DNA from: Rhodocyclaceae bacterium
GTDB lineage: Bacteria > Pseudomonadota > Gammaproteobacteria > Burkholderiales > Rhodocyclaceae
Length of the DNA: 64,000 bases
Assembly (NCBI GenBank): GCA_018883265.1
Contig: VEQK01000003.1
Location: forward strand, 25,716 to 89,715
Reading direction: 5' to 3'
A program made the translations under genes and the position numbers. The notes below the pieces were generated by a model. The model saw only the letters and a program-made list of their open reading frames with translations, was not told the DNA's origin and did no database searches. Below, one piece after another: positions 8,707 through 16,944 of the stretch. Positions within the stretch are counted from its first letter, which is position 1. Each line of letters begins with the position of its first letter.

Positions 8707-9554
8707 AGCCGGCGCGCCGCCGGGAAATAGCCCATTGGATCAAGGATATGTTCCAAGTAGGCGTTGATCGGGCGTGTCGGCTGGCCAACTTTGCAAGAAG
8801 CAACTGGTACCGAAAGAGCACAGCAGAGGACCAAACGGCACTCAGGATGCGCATTCGGGAGATTGCCCAGAGCCGCCCAAGATTTGGCTGTCAGAGGATC
8901 CATATCATGCTGCGGCGAGAAGGTTGGAAGATCAATCATAAGCGGGTGTATCGTCTTTATCGCCTGGAAGGCTTGCAGGTCAGAATGCGGCCACGCAGGA
9001 AGAAGCGTCTGAGCTTGCATCGTGGTCCGGCACCGATTCCGACCAGTAACGGGCAGCGGTGGAGCATGGACTTTGTACATGATCAGCTGAGCAACGGACA
9101 GGCCTTTAGGATACTGACCGTCATTGATAACTGGAGTCGTCAGAGTGTGTTGTTAGAGGTAGGCTTTCGCCTTAACGGTCACAGCGTTGTTGAAGCCTTG
9201 AATCGTGTTGCCAGCAAGGAAAGATTACCCCTGTCCATTACCATGGATCACGGTACCGAATTCACCTCTCGGGCACTAGACGAATGGGCTTGGCAGAACA
9301 AGGTGCAATTGGACTTCACCCGACCGGGAAAGCCCACAGACAATGGGTTGTGCGAGTCTTTCAATGGTCGTTTGCGAGACGAATGTTTGAACGTCAATGA
9401 ATTTCAAAACATGGCTGAAGCCAAAAGGATTATCGAAGCATGGAGAGTGGATTACAATGAGCACAGACCACACAGTTCACTCGGCAATCTGAAACCCAAG
9501 GAGTTCATGTCATTGCATCACAATCATGCCGATAGCAGCAGGATTCCAGTTTAG
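8694..9554 (+). CDS. IS3-family transposase OrfB, DDE integrase domain (-1 frame)
   Basis: The frame is open from the A7G slippery site at 8694, continuing LKPARRREIAHWIKD before the first ATG at 8748. This is how IS3 elements make the OrfAB transposase. The rve integrase core is complete: first Asp in WSMDFVHD, second Asp in TMDHGTEF and Glu in LCESFNGRLRDECLN, with the terminal HRPHSSLG motif. No internal stop or frameshift was seen, so transposase activity is plausible. Confidence 0.92.
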   Translation, partial: KKSLKPARRREIAHWIKDMFQVGVDRACRLANFARSNWYRKSTAEDQTALRMRIREIAQSRPRFGCQRIHIMLRREGWKINHKRVYRLYRLEGLQVRMRPRRKKRLSLHRGPAPIPTSNGQRWSMDFVHDQLSNGQAFRILTVIDNWSRQSVLLEVGFRLNGHSVVEALNRVASKERLPLSITMDHGTEFTSRALDEWAWQNKVQLDFTRPGKPTDNGLCESFNGRLRDECLNVNEFQNMAEAKRIIEAWRVDYNEHRPHSSLGNLKPKEFMSLHHNHADSSRIPV

Positions 9555-9581
9555 AAATGTCTCGAAATTGGGCGTAGGTCA

Positions 9582-10343
9582 CCATTGCGACTTGGCCCGG
9601 CAGATCTTCGTGAAGAAAGTGAGGACTTCTATGTGGGCCATACCCTGGATGCGGCTCTTAACGCATTAATTACCCAGGTAAGGCTCGAACTAACTCACCG
9701 AGCAAGCCAGACAGGTGAGGCCTCATCAAATTTAGAAGGCTTAGCGTACGACATTGTCCAAGGATTTGCTGACGAATTACCCAGACTAAGACGTATTTTG
9801 GATAGCGACATCATTGCCGCATACCAGGGAGATCCAGCAGCTCGCAGCGTTGATGAAGTACTGCTCTGTTACCCGGGAATTTTGGCAATTATTCACCACC
9901 GAATAGCAAACCTACTTTATACGCTCGGAGCCCCTTTGCTCGCTCGCGTGATTGCTGAAATTGCTCATGGCGAGACAGGTATCGACATACACCCTGGAGC
10001 AGCCATTGATGAGAGCTTCTTCATCGATCATGGAAGCGGTGTTGTTATCGGGGAAACATCAGTAATCGGTAAGCGTGTTCGGATTTATCAAAACGTTACA
10101 TTAGGCGCAAAGCGTTTCCCTAAAGGGGTTGATGGTGCCCTAGAAAAAGGTCAACCACGTCACCCATTTGTAGAAGATGACGTCGTTATCTATGCAGGTG
10201 CAACCATTCTTGGCCGAGTAACTATTGGGCGAGGCTCGGTAATTGGCGGCAACGTTTGGTTAACCCACAGTGTTCCACCCGGCAGCAATATTGCGCAGGC
10301 TCAAATTCGTGCATCTGGAGATTCAGATGGTCCAAGTATCTAG
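9582..10343 (+). CDS. cysE: Serine O-acetyltransferase, EpsC/CysE type, N-terminus truncated at IS
   Basis: Makes O-acetylserine from serine and acetyl-CoA, the carbon acceptor for cysteine synthesis. About 253 residues remain. The left-handed beta-helix hexapeptide region is clear, with catalytic DIHPGA, the DHGSGVVIGET loop and QNVTLGAK, and it runs to the TAG at 10341. Homologues of this type are usually ~300 residues or more. Here the recognisable sequence begins in the middle of the N-terminal helical domain (PLRLGPADL..ESEDFYVGHTLD) immediately at the IS end. The first usable start is TTG at 9585, without a Shine-Dalgarno sequence. It is 22 bp upstream of the encapsulin gene, the arrangement known for sulfur encapsulin operons. 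Whether the clipped protein still works is uncertain. Confidence 0.85.
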   Translation, partial: PLRLGPADLREESEDFYVGHTLDAALNALITQVRLELTHRASQTGEASSNLEGLAYDIVQGFADELPRLRRILDSDIIAAYQGDPAARSVDEVLLCYPGILAIIHHRIANLLYTLGAPLLARVIAEIAHGETGIDIHPGAAIDESFFIDHGSGVVIGETSVIGKRVRIYQNVTLGAKRFPKGVDGALEKGQPRHPFVEDDVVIYAGATILGRVTIGRGSVIGGNVWLTHSVPPGSNIAQAQIRASGDSDGPSI

Positions 10344-10365
10344 TTTTTAACAAGGAGCTATTGAA

Positions 10366-11295
10366 ATGACCGTAACTCATGAACCACAACTGGCTTTGAA
10401 TGACGCCGCCGCACGGCAGCTCGCGAATGCCACAAAAACACCGGCACAACTACCCATCATCACACCGCGCTGGCTGGTACATTTCCTGCAATGGTTGCCG
10501 GTTGAAGCGGGTATCTATCGCCTGAACCAGGTTAAAAACCCGGGTAACGTCAACGTTACCTGCGCCAAGCGCGATGAATCCGAGCTACCGCAGACCTTCG
10601 TTGACTATGAAGAGCAGCCGCGAGAGTACTTCCTAAATGCGGTGACGACCGTTCTGGATGTTCACACTCGTGTTTCTGATCTGTACAGCAGCCCATATGA
10701 CCAGATCAAGGAACAGCTTCGATTGACGATCGAAACCATTAAAGAGCGTCAAGAAAGTGAACTGATCAATAACGCCGACTATGGATTGCTGTCCAGTGTC
10801 GCCGATGAGCAGCGTATTTCCACGCTGACAGGCGCACCCACCCCGGATGATCTGGACGATCTGCTGGCCAAGGTTTGGAAAGAGCCCGCATTCTTCCTGA
10901 CGCACCCGCTGGCGATTGCCGCCTTCGGCCGTGAGTGCACACGCCGTGGCGTGCCACCGCCCACCGTCAGTCTGTTTGGTTCGCAGTTCCTTACCTGGCG
11001 AGGCATTCCGCTGGTGCCGTCGGACAAGGTCCCGCTCGAAGATGGTAAGACCAAGATCCTGCTGCTGCGGGTTGGTGATAAGCGGCAGGGTGTCGTCGGT
11101 CTCTATCAGCCGGGGGTTGCCGGTGAGCAAAGCCCGGGCCTGTCGGTGCGCTTTATGGGGATCAGCCGCAATGCGATCGCCTCGTACCTGATTTCGCTGT
11201 ATTGCTCGCTGGCGGTGCATACGCCGGATGCCCTGGCTGTTCTGGAAGACGTGGAGGTCGACAAGTACCATGAGTACCCTAACACCTACAAGTGA
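10366..11295 (+). CDS. srpI: Family 2A encapsulin shell protein (SrpI-type)
   Basis: A 309-residue HK97-fold shell protein that should self-assemble into an icosahedral nanocompartment in the cytoplasm. I recognise it as the SrpI group of family 2A encapsulins from TPRWLVHFLQWLPVEAGIYRLN, QTFVDYEEQPREY and the RVSDLYSSPYDQIKEQLRLT helix. The NADYGLL..V region and the C-terminal VDKYHEYPNTYK agree. The long N-terminal arm before residue ~35 is typical of family 2. ATG at 10366 has AAGGAG eight bases upstream. The 3' end overlaps the desulfurase gene by 26 bases, matching the known shell-cargo pairing. No cyclic-nucleotide-binding insertion, which would mark family 2B, is present. Confidence 0.93.
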   Translation: MTVTHEPQLALNDAAARQLANATKTPAQLPIITPRWLVHFLQWLPVEAGIYRLNQVKNPGNVNVTCAKRDESELPQTFVDYEEQPREYFLNAVTTVLDVHTRVSDLYSSPYDQIKEQLRLTIETIKERQESELINNADYGLLSSVADEQRISTLTGAPTPDDLDDLLAKVWKEPAFFLTHPLAIAAFGRECTRRGVPPPTVSLFGSQFLTWRGIPLVPSDKVPLEDGKTKILLLRVGDKRQGVVGLYQPGVAGEQSPGLSVRFMGISRNAIASYLISLYCSLAVHTPDALAVLEDVEVDKYHEYPNTYK

Positions 11296-13192
11296 TCCAT
11301 TTGTTGCTTTGAGTGGCGATCTTCCGGGTGTGACAGCGATTGCACCTGAGATCTCCACCCAGCCGCAACTTGTAGACATCACTAAACTCGGCGATTTGGC
11401 CAATGCGTTCTTTCGAAGTCTACCCGGTGAAGATGTGCCTATTCCGCATGATCCAGTGATTAATCTTGGATCGGGTAGGACGCCAGTCCTTGAACCGGAC
11501 TTGAAGATTGCTGCGACCACGCCTCAGCCCAAAGGATCGGGGGCGCCCATCACGGAACTTACTCAACCGCATGAACCCTCTTTAGCTTTGCCGCAGGGAT
11601 ACTCGGCATCTTTACCGAAGGTAGGTGCAACGGATCCGAGAAATTCCATTGCTAATGGAGCTGTGGCTAGAACGCCGTTCTATTTCTTTGGTCATGCGAC
11701 GGAGTTTCCAGATGCGCCAGGCGGTGTAAAGCCGGTGCCTCTTGAGAATCTGGTGACCTCCCAGTCTCAGACCTTTCCGGGGCAGGCCCAGGTCACAGCG
11801 CTTCTGAAGGAGATCGCTAATACCGGTCGTCAACCCGAAGCGCAAGAAGCTAATGCATCGGGACAGACCTTTTATTTTTTGGATAGCTCAGCAGCGCCAG
11901 TCGAGTTCACCCAATCGGAAACGCTTGCTTATAAGGAGATTGCACCGTCGGCGCATCCGCAGTTTGATGTCAATGCCGTCCGGCGCGACTTTCCGATTCT
12001 TCAGGAGCGGGTCAATGGCAATCAACTGGTCTGGTTCGACAATGGCGCGACCACCCAGAAGCCCAATCAGGTGATTGACCGGATCTCTTACTTCTATAAG
12101 CACGAGAACTCCAACATTCACCGGGCGGCTCATGAATTGGCGGCACGTTCGACGGATGCCTACGAAGGGGCACGTGATAAGGTCGCCAAGTTCCTCGGTG
12201 CGCAATCCAAGGATGAAATCATTTTCGTGCGAGGGGCGACAGAGGGCATTAATTTGATCGCTAATACCTTTGGCCGGCAGTTCATCGGCGAGGGGGATGA
12301 AATCGTGGTGTCGCTGCTGGAGCACCATGCCAACATCGTTCCCTGGCAGATGCTGGCGCGTTCGGTTGGTGCCAAGATTCGCGTGATTCCAGTCGATGAT
12401 AGCGGCCAGATTATTTTGGACGAATATCAGAAGCTGGTGAATGACCGGACCAAGCTCGTCGCGGTGACGCAGGTCTCCAATGCCTTAGGTACCGTAACGC
12501 CCATCCCAGAAATCATTGATATCGCACATCGTCGCGGAGCGAAAGTCCTAGTGGATGGCGCACAATCCGTCGCCCACCTGCGTGCCAACGTGCAGCCGAT
12601 CGATGCCGATTTCTTTGTCTTCTCCGGGCACAAGGTCTTCGGCCCAACCGGTATTGGTGCCGTTTACGGCAAGCTCGATCTGTTGAACCAGCTTCCCCCT
12701 TGGCAGGGTGGTGGCAACATGATCAGCGATGTGACCTTTGAGCGCACGCTGTATCACGATGCACCAACTCGTTTCGAGGCAGGTACCGGCAATATTGCCG
12801 ATGCGGTGGGCCTGGGGGCAGCGCTGGATTATGTGCAACGACTGGGTATTGAAAACATCGCCAAGTACGAACATGATCTATTGGGCTATGCCACGCAGGA
12901 ACTCCTTCGTGTGCCGGGTCTGAAGTTGATTGGTACGGCCAAAGAGAAGGCCAGCGTGCTCTCTCTAACGCTGGCTGGCTACAGCAATCAGGACGTGGGT
13001 GTGGCGCTCAACCGCGAGGGTATTGCCGTCCGTACGGGGCACCATTGTGCACAGCCGATTCTGCGACGGTTTGGCCTGGAGAGTACTGTACGACCAACCC
13101 TTGCTTTGTATAACACCTGCGAGGAAGTTGATCGTTTAGTTGCTGCGCTGAATCGGATTGCTCGCGGTCAGTCTGAAATACGCGGTCGATAA
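11270..13192 (+). CDS. Encapsulin cargo: SufS-like cysteine desulfurase with long disordered N-terminus
   Basis: A 640-residue PLP enzyme that removes sulfur from cysteine as enzyme-bound persulfide, giving alanine. Residues 1-~230 are Pro/Ala/Thr/Gln-rich and low in order, with islands LANAFFRSLPG (43-53), TPFYFFG (135-141) and QTFYFLD (199-205). In the characterised SrpI system such an extension directs loading into the shell. The catalytic part starts near residue 232 (FDVNAVRRDFPIL) and is a group II desulfurase, with the PLP Lys in FSGHK (455) and the active Cys in RTGHHC (593). The start at 11270 lies within srpI. The upstream ATG at 11228 is in frame, but it would add 14 residues and lengthen the overlap with srpI. 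Confidence 0.93.
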   Translation: MSTLTPTSDPFVALSGDLPGVTAIAPEISTQPQLVDITKLGDLANAFFRSLPGEDVPIPHDPVINLGSGRTPVLEPDLKIAATTPQPKGSGAPITELTQPHEPSLALPQGYSASLPKVGATDPRNSIANGAVARTPFYFFGHATEFPDAPGGVKPVPLENLVTSQSQTFPGQAQVTALLKEIANTGRQPEAQEANASGQTFYFLDSSAAPVEFTQSETLAYKEIAPSAHPQFDVNAVRRDFPILQERVNGNQLVWFDNGATTQKPNQVIDRISYFYKHENSNIHRAAHELAARSTDAYEGARDKVAKFLGAQSKDEIIFVRGATEGINLIANTFGRQFIGEGDEIVVSLLEHHANIVPWQMLARSVGAKIRVIPVDDSGQIILDEYQKLVNDRTKLVAVTQVSNALGTVTPIPEIIDIAHRRGAKVLVDGAQSVAHLRANVQPIDADFFVFSGHKVFGPTGIGAVYGKLDLLNQLPPWQGGGNMISDVTFERTLYHDAPTRFEAGTGNIADAVGLGAALDYVQRLGIENIAKYEHDLLGYATQELLRVPGLKLIGTAKEKASVLSLTLAGYSNQDVGVALNREGIAVRTGHHCAQPILRRFGLESTVRPTLALYNTCEEVDRLVAALNRIARGQSEIRGR

Positions 13193-13202
13193 TTTGCAAC
13201 CC

Positions 13203-13235
13203 GGACGGACACAATCTTAAATGATGTATCCGTCC
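13203..13235 (+). terminator. Hairpin after the desulfurase gene
   Basis: GGACGGA-C-ACA pairs with TGT-A-TCCGTCC (7-bp outer stem, one mismatch, 3 more pairs) starting ten bases after the stop. There is no adjacent T-run, so it may be a weak terminator or a 3'-end stabilising structure. Confidence 0.45.
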
Positions 13236-13354
13236 AATCGGCTTAAAATTTTGATTGAAGGGTTGTAGCAATTCATTAAAGAGTCTACCGTTAACACGTC
13301 CCCGCAGTCAGATCACTTAACTCAGAAGGGGTTCCTCACCTTGATTTCTCAAAA

Positions 13355-13792
13355 CTACATCGTGCCACTGGACTGAACCTTGAGCAGGTAGGTCGTCATA
13401 TCGGTCAGTTCCGGCGAACCCCATTCCAGGGGAACGCTACGCATCGGGCCTTTCATGCAGACCTGGATCACTTCATCCAGATTCATCGTGTCAACCCCGA
13501 ACCGTGCTTTACTATTCATCGCTGCATGGGGGTAGGGCTGTTTGAACCCTGCGCCAAAGCTACTCGCATCTACATGACAGGAAGCACAGGCACGGCCATT
13601 GGTGGAAAGCTGGGTGTCATTGAAAAGCTGTCTGCCGCGATCAATGGCTGGCTTGCTCGCAGGGTAACGGGCTTTGTAGCCGGCGGGGCGCAGCACAGAC
13701 GGTTCATCCATACGGGGCGCATTGCTCTGGGCATGAATTGAAAGGGGTATGGCGAGCATGGCGATGCAAAATGTTGTGCGTACCAGATTCAT
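13355..13792 (-). CDS. Periplasmic monohaem cytochrome c
   Basis: A 145-residue secreted c-type cytochrome. A Sec signal peptide (cleavage near IHA-Q) is followed by one haem-binding motif CASCH. A downstream Met in CMKGPMRSVPLEW is a possible axial ligand. The GRQLFNDTQLSTNGRACASCH context and the ELTDMTTYLLKVQ ending are those of small class I cytochromes. It lies in a sulfur-gene neighbourhood and might accept electrons from sulfur oxidation, but the partner cannot be identified. It is divergent from the TSUP gene. Confidence 0.85.
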   Translation of the reverse strand: MNLVRTTFCIAMLAIPLSIHAQSNAPRMDEPSVLRPAGYKARYPASKPAIDRGRQLFNDTQLSTNGRACASCHVDASSFGAGFKQPYPHAAMNSKARFGVDTMNLDEVIQVCMKGPMRSVPLEWGSPELTDMTTYLLKVQSSGTM

Positions 13793-13942
13793 ATCCGACC
13801 TCCTTGTTATTCGTACTCTACCGCAATAATCGCTAGGTGCACTATTCGATTCGCAAAGGTTTTGCGGTGTGATACGGCCTGCAGATAGGTGCTGCTGTGG
13901 ATGCTATACAATACTCTATAATATTGCCGCAAAAGTCCCCGA

Positions 13943-14686
13943 ATGCAAGAAATTTCCCTTTACATCGTGCTTCCACTCCTGTTTGCGGCAGCGCTGCTGT
14001 ATTCATCGGTGGGCCATGCGGGTGCCTCGGGCTATCTCGCCGTGATGGCTCTGCTTCAGGTAGCTCCCGAACAGATGCGGCCGGCCGCCTTGACGCTCAA
14101 TGTGCTGGTGGCAACCCTCGCGACCTACAAATTCCTCAAGGCCGGAGCTTTTGATAAGCGTCTATTCCTTATTGCGAGTGCCGCCTCGATACCTGCAGCC
14201 TATCTGGGCGGCTCGTTAACGATGCCGGCATCTGTTTTCAAGCCGGTTATCGGCATGGTGCTCGTAATTTCGGCCATCAAGATCTGGTTTGATGCCCGAC
14301 AGAAACGTGACTACGAGGTGGTGCCGGTGAAAGCCCCTGTGCTCTTGATGACGGGCGGGCTACTGGGATTCTTGTCAGGGATAACGGGTGTTGGCGGCGG
14401 TATTTTTCTTAGTCCACTTCTGCTGTTTTTTAAATGGGCGCAGGTCAGAGTGATCTCTGGCATTTCTGCGGCATTCATTCTCGTTAATTCGATGGCAGGT
14501 CTGGCCGGCGTGATGCGGACGAATCAGACATTGCCGCAGTATTTCTATCTCTGGGGCATCGCTGTGTTGGCAGGGGGCTATATCGGATCGGAGCTAGGGA
14601 GTCGAAGACTCGGCTACCACCTGATCCGGCAGATTCTGTCAATTGTTCTGCTACTTGCCGGCACCAAGATGATTGCTACGGCTTAG
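13943..14686 (+). CDS. TSUP (TauE/SafE) family membrane transporter 1
   Basis: A 247-residue inner-membrane protein with seven to eight hydrophobic segments and the duplicated TSUP motif. The first half shows YSSVGHAGASGYLAVMAL and the second GFLSGITGVGGGIFLSPLLL. The family exports or imports sulfur oxyanions or organosulfonates such as sulfite and sulfoacetate. Direction and substrate cannot be told from sequence. Location at the end of the sox/Moco operon (convergent to moeA) suggests handling of sulfite or a related anion. Confidence 0.85.
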   Translation: MQEISLYIVLPLLFAAALLYSSVGHAGASGYLAVMALLQVAPEQMRPAALTLNVLVATLATYKFLKAGAFDKRLFLIASAASIPAAYLGGSLTMPASVFKPVIGMVLVISAIKIWFDARQKRDYEVVPVKAPVLLMTGGLLGFLSGITGVGGGIFLSPLLLFFKWAQVRVISGISAAFILVNSMAGLAGVMRTNQTLPQYFYLWGIAVLAGGYIGSELGSRRLGYHLIRQILSIVLLLAGTKMIATA

Positions 14687-14717
14687 TTTGGCAAAGCGGT
14701 TTTGTGGCGCGCCTGTA

Positions 14718-15950
14718 TCAGCGCAAAAGGTCGTTAGGGTAATACATGACTGCCTGACCTTTGTTATATGAACGTGGGGTTTCGTCAAGTATCGCCCATG
14801 CATTGGTGTTGAGGAATGGCGAGATCTTGAATGATTCCTGTCCCTGTAACAGGTCAATTACTGATCGACCGGTCGGGTCTGTGGTGACGTGCGATTTCAA
14901 GAAAAGGCGTAGGTCACCGGTCTTGTCGTAGGGCGCAGCCAGTTGTGCCCATTCGGGCGTTTCTTCAGACATTCCCAGGATCTGGCGCAATAATGGCATC
15001 AGGAAAAATCTGAGACCAATGACGGTGGATATGGGGTTGCCCGGCAGACCAAAGAAATAGCGATTATTTGGCAGTCGGGCGAAGAGAACCGGCTTTCCGG
15101 GTTTGATCGAAACCCGGTGAAACAGAATTTCCGCGCCAATATCCCGGAGCACTGAAGGGATGAAATCCCATTTGCCCTTGGAAACAGCCCCGGAGCTGAC
15201 GAGGATCTGTGCCGGAGCGGCCTCGGTCAGTAAAGTTCGGAATCGTGCTTCATCATCGCCGACGTGACCGGCATAAGACGACGGAATGCCGGCGGTGCCG
15301 AGTGCGGATATCAGATAGGGAGTGTTGGAATCGTAAACCTGCGTTGAGCCCAGAGGTTTCTGGTAAGTGTCGGAAACTTCCTTGCCGGTCGTCAGAATGC
15401 TGACCATCGGTGGGGCAATGACCTTGATCCGGATGGTGCCAGTTGCGTAAAGAATCGCGATATGGGCAGGTTGCAAACGGGTGCCGCCTTTGATCAGGCA
15501 TTGACCGTCAGCGAAGTCGTCTCCGGCAAAACGAATAGAGTCATGAATGGGCACAGGGCTCGTAAGTCGGATGTGCGTGACATTACCGCTTGCATCAATG
15601 GTTGTTGTCACGGATTCGATCGGAACCACGCTGTCCATGCCGTCGGGAATTGCGCCCCCGGTCATGATTTGAACAGCATTCCCGGCAACCCCTTTGCCGG
15701 CTGGATCGCCAGCTGCTTGTGCGCGCAGCACCGGCAAACTGACCGGAGTGGATATTGACGCACTGATCGTATCTACGGCACGTAGCGCAAAACCATCCAT
15801 ACCGGAATTATTGAAGCGCGGCAGTCCGAAGGGCGCGTGGAAATCGTCGGCCATGATACGGTTAACAGCATTGCATGTGTCAATCAGCTCGGTCGGGCCG
15901 GTGCTTGCCGAAGCACGAAGAATGCAGATTGCCTCAGCATAGGAAATCAT
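14718..15950 (-). CDS. moeA: Molybdopterin molybdotransferase MoeA
   Basis: A 410-residue cytoplasmic enzyme that inserts molybdate into adenylylated molybdopterin, the last step of Mo-cofactor synthesis. The N-terminal MoeA-specific domain has the signature LPRFNNSGMDGFALR, then QIMTGGAIPDGMDSVVPIE. The central MoCF-binding domain contains VSSGAVSKGKWDFIPSVL and FGLPGNPIST, and a C-terminal beta-barrel ends the protein. The start overlaps the moaC/moaB fusion stop by four bases. It is the terminal gene of the long sox operon, where SoxC is the evident molybdoenzyme client. Confidence 0.95.
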   Translation of the reverse strand: MISYAEAICILRASASTGPTELIDTCNAVNRIMADDFHAPFGLPRFNNSGMDGFALRAVDTISASISTPVSLPVLRAQAAGDPAGKGVAGNAVQIMTGGAIPDGMDSVVPIESVTTTIDASGNVTHIRLTSPVPIHDSIRFAGDDFADGQCLIKGGTRLQPAHIAILYATGTIRIKVIAPPMVSILTTGKEVSDTYQKPLGSTQVYDSNTPYLISALGTAGIPSSYAGHVGDDEARFRTLLTEAAPAQILVSSGAVSKGKWDFIPSVLRDIGAEILFHRVSIKPGKPVLFARLPNNRYFFGLPGNPISTVIGLRFFLMPLLRQILGMSEETPEWAQLAAPYDKTGDLRLFLKSHVTTDPTGRSVIDLLQGQESFKISPFLNTNAWAILDETPRSYNKGQAVMYYPNDLLR

Positions 15951-16939
15951 GATTCGATCCCTTGCATAATGGTCAGCAAATGCTTGATCAATGGCAGCAG
16001 TACATCAATCCCCTCTTTAACGGCTTTCGGGTTGCCTGGTAACGTAATAATCAGGATATTGCCGAGCGTCGCGCCAATCGAGCGACTGCTCCAGCTCAAG
16101 GGAGTAAACGCTGCTCCAGAGCTGCGCAGCAACTCACCAATTCCCGGGATCAGCCTGTCGGCGATTTCGGCGACACTCTCCGGCGTGCTGTCACGGCCTG
16201 AGACGCCGGTGCCACCGGAGGTGATGATGAGGCGAGTTTTCCCTTCGCTCTTGATAGACCGTATTTTTGCCTGGAGCAGGGCAGGTTCGTCAGGGATGAC
16301 CGATACGGCATTGACTCTGGCACCAACGGCCTCGAGTAGTTGGCGAGCCACAGGCCCGGACTTGTCTTCGTAAACACCCGTTGAAGCTCGGTCGCTCAGT
16401 ACAATGACTTCAACTCCGATGTCCGCTAGTAAGGGGACGGCGGGAGGCAGTACCAGCGATCGAACCCATTCAGGCACCAGCGCTGAATCAGGGTTGATCC
16501 AGCAACCTGATTTACCGCCTACTTTGGCCAGCAGCCTTATATCGCTGATGCGAAGATCGGCTTCGACCATTTTGGTCAGATCCCATATCGTGAGTAGGGC
16601 AGCATTGACGCCCGCTAGGGCTTCCATTTCAACGCCCGTTTTTGCTGTTGTTCTGGTGGTGCAATAGACACGGATGCTGAAATCATTTTCGTTCAGCTCG
16701 GTGATTACGCGAACGTGATCCAGCCCCATCGGATGACACAGGGGCATCAGCTGACTGGCGCCCTTGGCCCCTTGGATTCCTGCGATCTCGGCAAGCATTA
16801 GCACATCCCCCTTGGGAAGCTGGCGGTCACGGATCAGGGTAAAGGCAGATGGGCCAACGTATATGAGGCCTGTGGCAACGGCAATACGGTTAGTGGCGGG
16901 CTTGTTGCCCACGTCGATCATTGAAAACGCCTGGGTCAT
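15947..16939 (-). CDS. moaC: Bifunctional MoaC-MoaB (MogA-like) Mo-cofactor protein
   Basis: A 330-residue fusion. Residues 1-~160 are MoaC, cyclic pyranopterin monophosphate synthase, with MIDVGNKPAT, LPKGDVL, the substrate loop MPLCHPMG and KTGVEMEALAGVNAALLTIWD. Residues ~170-330 are a MoaB/MogA-type molybdopterin adenylyltransferase domain with VIVLSDRASTGVYEDKSG and ITSGGTGVSGRD, ending in ITLPGNPKAVKEG. The ATG at 16939 is chosen over an upstream ATG at 17116 because the latter lies far inside moaA and its extension is not family-like. It starts five bases after the moaA stop and overlaps moeA by four. Confidence 0.93.
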   Translation of the reverse strand: MTQAFSMIDVGNKPATNRIAVATGLIYVGPSAFTLIRDRQLPKGDVLMLAEIAGIQGAKGASQLMPLCHPMGLDHVRVITELNENDFSIRVYCTTRTTAKTGVEMEALAGVNAALLTIWDLTKMVEADLRISDIRLLAKVGGKSGCWINPDSALVPEWVRSLVLPPAVPLLADIGVEVIVLSDRASTGVYEDKSGPVARQLLEAVGARVNAVSVIPDEPALLQAKIRSIKSEGKTRLIITSGGTGVSGRDSTPESVAEIADRLIPGIGELLRSSGAAFTPLSWSSRSIGATLGNILIITLPGNPKAVKEGIDVLLPLIKHLLTIMQGIES

Positions 16940-16944
16940 AGAAA

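Larger units (their letters stand above)
8359..9581 (+). mobile_element. IS3-family insertion sequence (IS407-like), 1223 bp, apparently intact
   Basis: The ends form an imperfect inverted repeat: left TGACCCCCTCCCAAT, right (complement) TGACCTACGCCCAAT, 11 of 15 matching. Inside are orfA and orfB in the -1 relationship usual for IS3. The length is standard. The flanking tetramers (CGAC left, CCAT right) are not duplicated, so the present junctions do not look like a simple insertion. They suggest deletion or recombination after insertion. The element lies between the 5' ends of two divergent genes that both appear clipped. Confidence 0.92.

Noticed and set aside
8355..9585. Target-site duplication around the IS
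   Set aside because: The tetramers flanking the inverted repeats (CGAC and CCAT) differ, and no shifted 3-5 bp match was found.
10633..11520. 295-codon minus-strand open frame
   Set aside because: Antisense to the encapsulin and desulfurase genes; no start context or motif.
13917..13922. TATAAT box upstream of the first TSUP gene
   Set aside because: No acceptable -35 element at 16-18 bp; left out as unsupported.
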